Shown here piece after piece: positions 6,346 through 11,835 of a DNA stretch of 11,835 nt (position 1 is the first letter of the stretch; each line of letters begins with the position of its first letter). The notes beneath the pieces are model-generated. The model had not been told where the DNA came from and ran no database searches. It saw only the letters and a program-made list of their open reading frames with translations. The stretch lies in the NCBI GenBank assembly GCA_017420605.1, contig JAFOIS010000249.1, forward strand, positions 1-11,835, given 5' to 3'. This stretch comes from Lachnospiraceae bacterium. Its GTDB lineage: Bacteria; Bacillota; Clostridia; Lachnospirales; Lachnospiraceae. The translations under genes were made by a program, and so were the position numbers.

Positions 6346-7143
6346 TCAGCTGCCGGAGCGGGCCGCACAGCGCGCGCACAGGGGAAGACCCTCCGCGTCA
6401 TCGGCGGATACGATCCGTACGTGACGGGTCAGCGCCGGATCGTTCATGTCGGGATAATAGCAGTCGCCTTTCTCCGTGACGTAGACCGGCCCTCTGTAAC
6501 CGGCGGGAAAACCGTCGCATTTCCGGTACGGTCTTCCGTAGGCGTTGCGGAGCGCGCCGACGGAGGAGGTGTCCGCCTCATAGACGGCCAGCGACAGATG
6601 GGTGCAGTCCGCGTAAAGGTGATATACCGAAGCGTATTCGGTGAGATAGACGATCCGTGCATCCCCCGCCGATCCTGCTCCGGAAGAGGCGTCGTCGCCG
6701 CGCCAGACCCGGACGCGGGCGCGCAGGGGAAGGCGGAGCGAAAGGCCGGGCAGGATCGTTACGGGAAAGGAGACGGTACAGGTCTCCGCAAGGTCGATCC
6801 ATTCGGACGGCAGGTCCGTAAGGGAAGCCGCGCAGGCCGCTTCCCGCGCGCGGTTCGAAAGGCGGACCGCGGCCGCGGCGTAATTGCCGCCGGCGTCCAT
6901 GAGCGAGAAGAGCATCAGGAACGTAAGGAAAAAGAGCGGCAGGGAGAGTGCGCACTCCGCGGTAAGAGAAGCCGGGAGAGAACACGGGAGATCACGGGAT
7001 GCTTTCGTTCCGGACTCTGAAAGAGCGGTTATTGATTCTGATGAGCTGCCTGTGAGAGGAGAAGGGCTCTTCATTTCGCGCGAGCCGTATTGTATGTGGG
7101 GTTGACGTGTAAGACCGGACGAAAGCATCCCGTGATCCCTCAT
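6346..7143 (-). CDS. TadE-like protein with two C-terminal Cys/His repeats and an unusual N-terminal extension
   Basis: The product is 265 residues. The TadE-type segment SLTAECALSLPLFF begins at residue 59 and continues as a membrane helix to about 82; the glutamate is at position 5 if processing follows Ala58. The extracytoplasmic part ends in two related units, about 165-212 and 220-259. Both begin V-Y-x-T-E and align over some 34 positions. Unit 1 has H175, C180 and C209; unit 2 has Y and D at the first two positions but a C-A-R-C pair at 256-259. In similar clostridial proteins, as I recall them, both units carry Y-H-x4-C and C-x-x-C, suggesting metal binding or disulfides; here both look partly decayed. 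The first 52 codons are odd: they contain a 23-bp inverted repeat and codons rare in the neighbours (TCA, ATA, ACA, CAA). The ATG at 7143 overlaps the upstream stop (ATGA); Met6 or Met24 (7074) are alternatives, but neither has a clear ribosome binding site. Confidence 0.75.
   Translation of the reverse strand: MRDHGMLSSGLTRQPHIQYGSREMKSPSPLTGSSSESITALSESGTKASRDLPCSLPASLTAECALSLPLFFLTFLMLFSLMDAGGNYAAAAVRLSNRAREAACAASLTDLPSEWIDLAETCTVSFPVTILPGLSLRLPLRARVRVWRGDDASSGAGSAGDARIVYLTEYASVYHLYADCTHLSLAVYEADTSSVGALRNAYGRPYRKCDGFPAGYRGPVYVTEKGDCYYPDMNDPALTRHVRIVSADDAEGLPLCARCAARSGS
6990..7137. repeat. Inverted repeat of about 23 bp enclosing 101 bp, inside the TadE-like gene
   Basis: The left arm (6990-7013, 24 nt) and the right arm (7115-7137, 23 nt) are reverse complements of each other except for one extra T in the left arm (a TT at 7008-7009 against one A). 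The core of the left arm is ATCACGGGATGCTTTCGT. Identity stops sharply on both sides. The enclosed 101 bp have visibly lower GC than the flanks, and in the coding frame they are rich in Ser and in codons avoided elsewhere in the operon. The arms cover codons 3-10 and 44-52. The structure could be an inserted palindromic element, an invertible segment, or a very stable mRNA hairpin next to the start codon. No transposase or recombinase gene is present in the window. Confidence 0.85.
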
Positions 7144-8660
7144 GCGCCTTTGCGGTAGGACTGGCGGCCGACGACAGTGACGTGCAGCATTTCTTCGATA
7201 TGGACGTCCATGGACAGTTCGATCATGTCAAGGCATCCGTCGATGCGGAACGAGGGTCGGGCGTACCGGACGCGGATCGTATCCTCGATCATGGCGGGTA
7301 CCCGTTCCCGGAGTTCCTGATAATTGCAGGTGCACAGCAGCATCCGGAGATACGCTTCATACCCAAGGCCCGACGGATCGTCCCTGAGCAGGGTATCCGG
7401 CTCCGAAAGGACGAGCGGCAGCGTTTCGAAGGTAAGCTGCGTTCCGTCCCGGTGGAGGAGCGGCACCCGGAAGCCGGCAAGCAGCGCCCGGACGTCCAGC
7501 GCGCCCTGGGTCCAGGCCAGCGCGCCGATGAGAACGGCGGAGAGGGCGGGCGTAAGCTCCGGGATGCCTGCGGACGCACAGAGCGCTTCCGCGGTCGACC
7601 TCGCCTCCTGCATAGTCTTTCCGTCGGAAAGAAAGGTGATCATCGCGGCGCCGCAGCGGATGCGGTGGAGCGAGCGGACGCACTCTTCAAGATTCTCCGT
7701 ATCGCTCTTCTTCCCGAAAAGAAGGTACTCCGTCTGATAGGCGAGCGAGGCGGTCTTTGTCGGCTCCCGGAACGAGGCGAAATGCCGGAGGAGGTATTCC
7801 GAAAGAAGCAGTCTGTCCGTCCCGTGCTCCGCGCTCCCTGCCGGGCGCTGCAGACCGACGGCCGGAAAGGGCGATAGGGAGGAGGGCGCAAACCCTTCCG
7901 GAAGAGAACTGCCGGAAATGCTGTCCGGATCCCGCACCGCAAAGGTAAGGAGCGAAGAGGCGCGCATCTTCCGGAGAACGCCGAGCCGCCGGCCGGCTTC
8001 CTCCCCGGAAAGGGAAGGCGTATGAGCCGGCGGCGCATCCTGCGTTTCCGCCTGCGGGGCGGCGCCTGCGGGCGCGGAGGCGCTGCCTGCCGCCTTTTCC
8101 TCCCGTGCCTTTTCGATATCGCGCAGCAATGCGTCTTTTTCTTCCGTAACGGCGTCTTCGCCCGCCTTCTCCAGGGAAGACAGGGAGGAAGCGTCCCGCC
8201 ACACAGAGCCGGAAAGCAGCTGTACCGCCTGTACCCCGAGCGTATCCTCCATGAATTCCACCGCCTGCCGGAGCAGGGCGTCCCCGTTTTCGCCGCACAG
8301 TGTGCCGGCGGCCGTGACGGAGACGCCCTCCATGACAAGATCCGGCCATGCGGCGTATCCGGTAAGGAGCGTTCCGGGATGAAGAATCAGTTCCGCGTTT
8401 TCACGGACGTCGGAAAGGCAGCGTCCGAAATCGGGACCGTTCTCATTCCCGGAGAGCGCGAAGAGGTCGAAGGATCCCCAGAGATCCCGGTCATAGCGGG
8501 ACAGAAGGGAATAGACCGCCTGGTCCAGCGCGTTTGCCGCCAGTACCCTTCCGGATGCCGTCGCGACCGAGGAAAAAACCGCGGCAAAAAGCGTAAGGAA
8601 CACCAGGGAGCACAGGCTCAGAAAGACGGTGATGCTGCCCCGCAGCGCGCGAGAGGGCAT
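7140..8660 (-). CDS. DUF5702-like Tad-locus protein (TadG-like, pseudopilin-type N-terminus)
   Basis: The product is 506 residues. The N-terminus LRGSITVFLSLCSLVFLTLF is a short basic stretch followed by one membrane helix (about 10-32), laid out like the TadE/TadG class but with Phe where those proteins have Glu at mature position 5. LLSRYDRDLWGSFDLFAL at 52-69 matches a stretch I recall as conserved in DUF5702 proteins of clostridial Tad loci. A probably coiled, charged segment (about 160-190) leads into an Ala/Pro-rich linker (191-216), and the rest is a mixed helical domain that should lie outside the membrane. The C-terminus (YEAYLRMLLCTC and IRVRYARPSFRIDGCLDMIE) also has the family look. 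Its start shares one base with the stop of the pilin gene (TGATG), and its stop overlaps the next gene's start (ATGA), so it is firmly in the operon. Its role is unknown; a cell-surface or minor pilus component is likely. Confidence 0.8.
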   Translation of the reverse strand: MPSRALRGSITVFLSLCSLVFLTLFAAVFSSVATASGRVLAANALDQAVYSLLSRYDRDLWGSFDLFALSGNENGPDFGRCLSDVRENAELILHPGTLLTGYAAWPDLVMEGVSVTAAGTLCGENGDALLRQAVEFMEDTLGVQAVQLLSGSVWRDASSLSSLEKAGEDAVTEEKDALLRDIEKAREEKAAGSASAPAGAAPQAETQDAPPAHTPSLSGEEAGRRLGVLRKMRASSLLTFAVRDPDSISGSSLPEGFAPSSLSPFPAVGLQRPAGSAEHGTDRLLLSEYLLRHFASFREPTKTASLAYQTEYLLFGKKSDTENLEECVRSLHRIRCGAAMITFLSDGKTMQEARSTAEALCASAGIPELTPALSAVLIGALAWTQGALDVRALLAGFRVPLLHRDGTQLTFETLPLVLSEPDTLLRDDPSGLGYEAYLRMLLCTCNYQELRERVPAMIEDTIRVRYARPSFRIDGCLDMIELSMDVHIEEMLHVTVVGRQSYRKGA

Positions 8661-8827
8661 CAGACCTGGTTGCTCTGGCTGACGACCTTGCCCAGGATAG
8701 TGTGGACAAGGGAGATCAGCTGCTGCTTGAAGATCAGGACGAGCGCGATGAGGACGAGGAGGATCAGGATGACCTCCACGACGCCGACGCCGTCTTCTTC
8801 CCTGAAAAAACGCTTCATTTCATTCAT
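8660..8827 (-). CDS. Flp1-like type IVb pilin (major pilin candidate)
   Basis: This tiny gene encodes 55 residues. A charged leader, MNEMKRFFREEDG, is followed by VGVVEVILILLVLIALVLIF, the classic G^x4-E prepilin site: cleavage after the Gly puts Glu at mature position 5. The mature pilin would be 42 residues, a hydrophobic helix plus a short polar tail ending SQSNQV, which fits Gram-positive Flp1-like pilins. The frame stays open upstream to an ATG at 8956, but that stretch (Gly/Arg/Pro-rich, no pilin character) is best read as leader RNA. ATG 8827 is chosen because it gives a leader of usual length; ATG 8818 is a close alternative. Neither has a strong ribosome binding site, which is unusual for what should be an abundant product. 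It is processed by the peptidase encoded at 5914-6336 and polymerised by CpaF/TadB/TadC. Confidence 0.88.
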   Translation of the reverse strand: MNEMKRFFREEDGVGVVEVILILLVLIALVLIFKQQLISLVHTILGKVVSQSNQV

Positions 8828-8962
8828 TTTCCGTACCGTGCCGCAGATCGGGTGCTGCCTGCCGCGGAAAGCGGCGGCGGGACCGGCAAGCCTCTGCGGC
8901 CTGCTCCTTTCGAGATTGTGCTTTCCGGCCCCTGTCCCGTATGACGGGACTGTCATAAGGTT
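8828..8962 (-). promoter_or_regulatory. Untranslated leader of the pilin gene with two short GC-rich hairpins
   Basis: About 135 bases separate the TadC stop from the pilin start, the largest gap in an otherwise gap-free operon. It holds a perfect 7-bp stem, GTCCCGT/ACGGGAC with a 3-base loop, at 8934-8950, and a second stem of about 5 to 7 bp at 8859-8877 (GCCGC/GCGGC around GGAAA). Neither is followed by a T-run in the direction of transcription, so they do not look like intrinsic terminators. They could be a processing or stabilising structure that raises pilin mRNA over its neighbours, but that is inference. I could not identify a convincing -35/-10 pair. Confidence 0.35.
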
Positions 8963-10219
8963 CTAAATCCCCAGCGCGCAGAACGCCGGAATGATGAGGA
9001 CGGCGAGGACCACGCCCAGCATAAGGAGCATGGGAAAGAGGAGCTTCGTGGTCGCTTCCTCCCCGCGCACCTTTGCCCGGAGGCGTTCTGCTTCAAAGGC
9101 GTCGCGCGCTTCCTTCTCCAGAAGGAGCAGGGCCTCCTCCCCGCCGCAGGTAAGATGCGTCACAAGGAGCGAGGAGAGCGTGCGGTAGCGGCTGCCGAGC
9201 GATTCTCCCGCAAGCTGCAGTGCGTCCTCCTCCGTAACACCAAGGGCGAGGGCGCGGGAGACGGCAAGGACCGCCTCGTATCCGGGACGCGGCGCGCCTC
9301 CTTTTTCAAGGTCCTTTGTATAATCGTCCGCGATCATCGTGACGGTGTTCCGAAGACTGATGCCGGCACGGAGATAGAGCGCGATCTTATCCGTAAGGAC
9401 GGGATAGTCCGCGTTTGCCCGGCCGCGGTTTGCCGCTTCCGCGCTGCGCTTCTTTTCCTTCTCGAGAAGCGGGAGGAGGCACGCGGCAAGCAGACCCGAA
9501 AGAAGGACCAAAAGAGGCGTTCCGGACGGCGACGACCTCCAGCGGATCTTTGCTCCTTCAAAATACGAGGGAAGAGGGATCCTCCGGGCGGCAGGATCCG
9601 CACCGGCGGCCGCACCCCGTACGGCGGAAGCAAAGCGCGCCTCTTCCGAAAGATCTCCGGGCACAAGGCGGATGCGGTAGACGAGGATACGGGAGACGTC
9701 CTGCAGCGAGAGCGTGACGTAAAGGGATGTGTCGGCGCCCTCCCCGGGAAGGCCCTCGCCCGGCGTTCCGTCCGCATGGAGCAGCGCGGTATCCTCCGGC
9801 ATATAGGACAGCCGGACCGGATTTCCCGGCAGAGAGGCCGGAAAGGAGAGCGGCGCCGAAACACACGTCGTATCACCGCCCGGGAAGACCGCGTCAGGAA
9901 GCCGTTCCTCCGCGTCCCTAAGGAAGGCTTCCGTCTCTGATGCGGAGTACCGGAGCGGGTCGACGCGGACCGTGACCTCTCTTTTCGTTCCGCTTATTTC
10001 CGCCGTAAGACGGGCGTCGTAGGAGACGCCGTCATAGCCGTCGCGGATAAGGACGCCGTCCCTGAGCGGGTCGCGTACGGTCTCCGCGATCCAAAGCGAT
10101 GCGGCGAGCACGACGGAAGCCGTCGCGCAAAGGAGCATGGCGCGCCGCGTTTTCGGCGGCACCGCATGCAGAAACGGAATTCGCCCCGCAAGGCGGGCGG
10201 CATATTTGCGAAAGAACAT
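8963..10219 (-). CDS. tadC: TadC-like type II secretion F-domain platform protein with a large extracytoplasmic insert
   Basis: From ATG 10219 the product has 418 residues. Membrane segment 1 lies at about 27-47; then comes a long extracytoplasmic region (about 50-232), membrane segment 2 (about 234-252), a cytoplasmic T2SS-F helical domain (about 270-385, with LTDKIALYLRAGISL and LLVTHLTCGGEEAL) and a last membrane helix (about 392-415). The F-domain half is that of TadC, the inner-membrane platform partner of TadB. The middle region contains a stretch, P-D-A-V-F-P through RIRLVPGD (about 108-190), that resembles the shrunken bacterial Ig-like (aBig) fold seen in other clostridial proteins. 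ATG 10219 is chosen over ATG 10264 because it follows the TadB stop by one base and has GAGGTG 4 bases upstream (10224-10229); the upstream ATG would overlap tadB by 44 bp. The tadC name rests on operon order and the F domain. Confidence 0.82.
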   Translation of the reverse strand: MFFRKYAARLAGRIPFLHAVPPKTRRAMLLCATASVVLAASLWIAETVRDPLRDGVLIRDGYDGVSYDARLTAEISGTKREVTVRVDPLRYSASETEAFLRDAEERLPDAVFPGGDTTCVSAPLSFPASLPGNPVRLSYMPEDTALLHADGTPGEGLPGEGADTSLYVTLSLQDVSRILVYRIRLVPGDLSEEARFASAVRGAAAGADPAARRIPLPSYFEGAKIRWRSSPSGTPLLVLLSGLLAACLLPLLEKEKKRSAEAANRGRANADYPVLTDKIALYLRAGISLRNTVTMIADDYTKDLEKGGAPRPGYEAVLAVSRALALGVTEEDALQLAGESLGSRYRTLSSLLVTHLTCGGEEALLLLEKEARDAFEAERLRAKVRGEEATTKLLFPMLLMLGVVLAVLIIPAFCALGI

Positions 10220-10220
10220 C

Positions 10221-11003
10221 CTACACCTCGAAAGCAATGATCCGTCTGCCCCAGAGAACGGCAAGAAGGTACACGATGAGACAGGCCGTCATGCACACGC
10301 AGCCGAACGCGTTTCCGTAAAGGACGTCGAGAAAACCCGGAGACGCATACCGCATATAGAGCAGGATCGCGCAGGGAATGACGGACAGGATCGTAAGTTC
10401 CAGTTTTCTCGCGGCAAGGGCTCCTTCGATCTCTTCCCGGACCTCCAGACGCGTCCGGATGCGCGTATCGCAGGCGTCGATGAGACGGCACAGATCCCCG
10501 CCGGAGCGGATGCCGAGCGATAATACGGCGGCAAGGTCGCGGATCTCCGGAAGAGCCGTCGAGGCGGCGAAGCGGGTGAAAAGATCCTCGGGCGGGACAC
10601 CGAGGGAAATGCCTTCGCAGATCTTCCGCACCGCGCGCGTTAAGGGATGCGTTTCTCCCAGGGAGATCGCCAGGGACTTTTCGCATTCCGGAAAGGCGCC
10701 GCGCGCCGAAAAGCCGGAGCGGAATGAAAGTGAGAGCGCTTCCAGAAGTTTCGTGAAATCAGCCCGGAGAGTGCGCTCGCGTTTCCGCCGGACCTCCGAG
10801 CGGATGACGGCAAGGAAGATAGGCAGGAGCGGCATAAGGAACAGGGCCGCGGGCAGCGAGCGGTAAAACAGGAAGGACAGAAGAAGGATCAGCGCAAGCG
10901 ACGCGGCGAGGGCGGCAAGATAGTCTCCCGTGCCGAATACGAGTCCTTCGTAGAGCCCGGTCTCCTTACAGGGTTTCCGGAATGTTATTTTCAGCTTCTT
11001 CAT
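10221..11003 (-). CDS. tadB: TadB-like type II secretion F-domain platform protein
   Basis: The product is 260 residues. Two membrane segments at about 28-47 and 50-67 precede a cytoplasmic helical T2SS-F domain (about 80-200) with the usual SLSFRSGFSARGAF at 91-104 and IRSGGDL at 165-171, followed by two more segments at about 203-217 and 233-251. This is the size and layout of TadB, which with TadC forms the inner-membrane platform that couples the CpaF ATPase to pilin assembly. ATG 11003 has AAAGGA about 10 bases upstream and overlaps the end of cpaF by 38 bp; no better start is available after the cpaF stop. It is separated from tadC by one base, so the two are almost certainly co-translated. 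Confidence 0.87.
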   Translation of the reverse strand: MKKLKITFRKPCKETGLYEGLVFGTGDYLAALAASLALILLLSFLFYRSLPAALFLMPLLPIFLAVIRSEVRRKRERTLRADFTKLLEALSLSFRSGFSARGAFPECEKSLAISLGETHPLTRAVRKICEGISLGVPPEDLFTRFAASTALPEIRDLAAVLSLGIRSGGDLCRLIDACDTRIRTRLEVREEIEGALAARKLELTILSVIPCAILLYMRYASPGFLDVLYGNAFGCVCMTACLIVYLLAVLWGRRIIAFEV

Positions 11004-11835
11004 GCGGCGTTATTCCTTTATCGGGCGAAAATATCCTGCCCGTTCTGTATTTTTCCGTGTTCCTAAGGCAGCCCGTGCGGACAAGGCGCCCTTCCTCCGG
11101 CCGGTAGACGAACAGGGGTTCGATGAGAAAAGCGCTGCCGTTTATACCGCAGAGCTCGGCGATCTCCGTTACGCGCCGCGTACGGTCCGGCAGGCGCCTG
11201 AGATGGACGATCAGGTCGATCCCGGAGGCGATCTGTCTGCGGACGGCCTCCGGCGGAAGGGCGCAGCCCAGAAGGACCATCGTCTCAAGGCGGGACAGCG
11301 CGTCCTCCGCCGAATTCGCGTGGATCGTGGACAGAGAACCGTCGTGGCCGGTATTCAGGGCCTGCAGCATATCGACCGCCTCCTCGCCGCGTACTTCGCC
11401 GACGATGATCCGGTCGGGCCGCATCCGCAGCGCTCTACGGATCAGCCGCCGGATGGGGATCTGCGGGGCGCCCTCCATGTTGGCCTCTTTTGCTTCGAGG
11501 CGGACGAGATTCGGCAGACCGCACAGCCGCAGCTCGGCGTTGTCCTCGATCGTGATGACGCGATCCTCCGCGGGGATGGCTTCGGACAGCGCGTTGAGGA
11601 AAGTCGTCTTTCCCGCCGAGGTGGCGCCGCTGATCAGGAACGAGTAGCGCGCGCGGACCAGAAGGCGGAGGAGCGCTGCCGCTTCCGCGGAAAGGCTTCC
11701 GGCTGCCATAAGGTCGTCCAGCGTCAGGGTCTTTTCCGGAAAACGCCGTATGGTAAGATACGGCCCGTCCAGGGCGACCGGGGAGGAGACGGCGTTGATG
11801 CGGCTGCCGTCGGGCAGGCGGGCGTCCACGATCGG
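10966..11835 (-). CDS. cpaF: CpaF/TadA-type pilus assembly ATPase, 5' end cut off by the window
   Basis: The frame is open to the right edge, so these 289 residues are the C-terminal part of a protein that is usually 400 or more residues long; the GTG at 11829 is internal. The visible part starts with PIVDARLPDGSRINAV, a stretch typical of CpaF. It contains a Walker A box ISGATSAGKTTFL (68-80), an Asp box TIEDNAELRL (95-104), Walker B RIIVGEVRGEEAVDML (142-157) and a His box NTGHDGSLSTIHANS (161-175), all intact. CpaF hexamers hydrolyse ATP in the cytoplasm to drive Tad pilus assembly. The C-terminal tail (about 255-289) is polar and is encoded by sequence that overlaps the start of tadB by 38 bp. 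The partner ATPase TadZ/CpaE is not seen and would be expected upstream, beyond the window. Confidence 0.93.
   Translation of the reverse strand, partial: PIVDARLPDGSRINAVSSPVALDGPYLTIRRFPEKTLTLDDLMAAGSLSAEAAALLRLLVRARYSFLISGATSAGKTTFLNALSEAIPAEDRVITIEDNAELRLCGLPNLVRLEAKEANMEGAPQIPIRRLIRRALRMRPDRIIVGEVRGEEAVDMLQALNTGHDGSLSTIHANSAEDALSRLETMVLLGCALPPEAVRRQIASGIDLIVHLRRLPDRTRRVTEIAELCGINGSAFLIEPLFVYRPEEGRLVRTGCLRNTEKYRTGRIFSPDKGITPHEEAENNIPETL

Noticed and set aside
8934..8950. Intrinsic terminator between tadC and the pilin gene
   Set aside because: The 7-bp stem is real, but no T-run follows it on the transcribed strand.
8828..8956. N-terminal extension of the pilin to ATG 8956
   Set aside because: It would add 43 Gly/Arg/Pro-rich residues before a prepilin leader of normal length. 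There is no ribosome binding site and the region looks like leader RNA.
10220..10264. Upstream ATG of tadC at 10264
   Set aside because: It overlaps tadB by 44 bp and lacks the GAGGTG site that serves ATG 10219.
1..11835. The first and last seven bases of the window are reverse complements of each other
   Set aside because: They contain the short palindrome CGATCG and lie within coding frames at both ends; chance at arbitrary window edges is enough.
1..11835. CRISPR arrays, tRNA or rRNA genes, transposases, phage genes or defence systems
   Set aside because: I looked for regular short repeats, RNA gene signatures and typical motifs on both strands and saw none; the coding space is filled by the genes listed.

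Overview
The window looks like part of a chromosome (or long contig) from a GC-rich anaerobic Bacillota, most likely class Clostridia (Lachnospiraceae/Oscillospiraceae-like gut or rumen lineage). This rests on three things. There are strong AGGAGG-type ribosome binding sites. The Tad pilus locus is of the Gram-positive type, with no secretin or outer-membrane genes. Several accessory proteins resemble families I know mainly from clostridial Tad loci: a DUF5702-like protein, a DUF6382-like protein with an FHA domain, and a tiny Flp1-like pilin. A finer taxonomic placement is not supported by sequence reading alone.

Left part (1-4149, + strand): three co-directional, closely spaced genes that look like the end of a catabolic or sensing operon. 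They are the 3' part of a large FG-GAP/VCBS repeat (beta-propeller) protein, a class I pyruvate-dependent aldolase of the DapA/NanA superfamily whose active site argues against dihydrodipicolinate synthase, and an MFS transporter resembling organophosphate:anion antiporters. A plausible reading is uptake of an organic acid or sugar-acid type compound and its retro-aldol cleavage. The substrate cannot be read from the sequence.

Right part (4121-11835, - strand): a tight operon for a Tad/Flp type IVc pilus. In transcription order (from the right edge leftward) it holds: CpaF/TadA ATPase (5' end cut by the window), TadB-like and TadC-like inner-membrane platform proteins (TadC carries a large extracytoplasmic insert with an Ig-like look), the Flp1 pilin with a roughly 135-nt untranslated leader, a DUF5702-like pseudopilin-type protein, a TadE-like protein with two Cys/His-containing repeats, an A24 prepilin peptidase, a small TadE-like pseudopilin, and a DUF6382/FHA protein. 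Most junctions overlap or are separated by a few bases, so translational coupling is likely. The two gene clusters converge and overlap by 29 bp at 4121-4149, with no visible intrinsic terminator.

The least expected feature is a nearly perfect 23-bp inverted repeat (arms 6990-7013 and 7115-7137) enclosing about 100 bp. It sits in the first 52 codons of the larger TadE-like gene. The enclosed segment has lower GC and different codon choice from its surroundings, and it supplies the whole N-terminal extension of that protein. It could be a small inserted palindromic element or an invertible segment; in either simple inverted arrangement the reading frame would hit an early stop. No RNA genes, CRISPR arrays, transposase genes or recombinase genes were seen.
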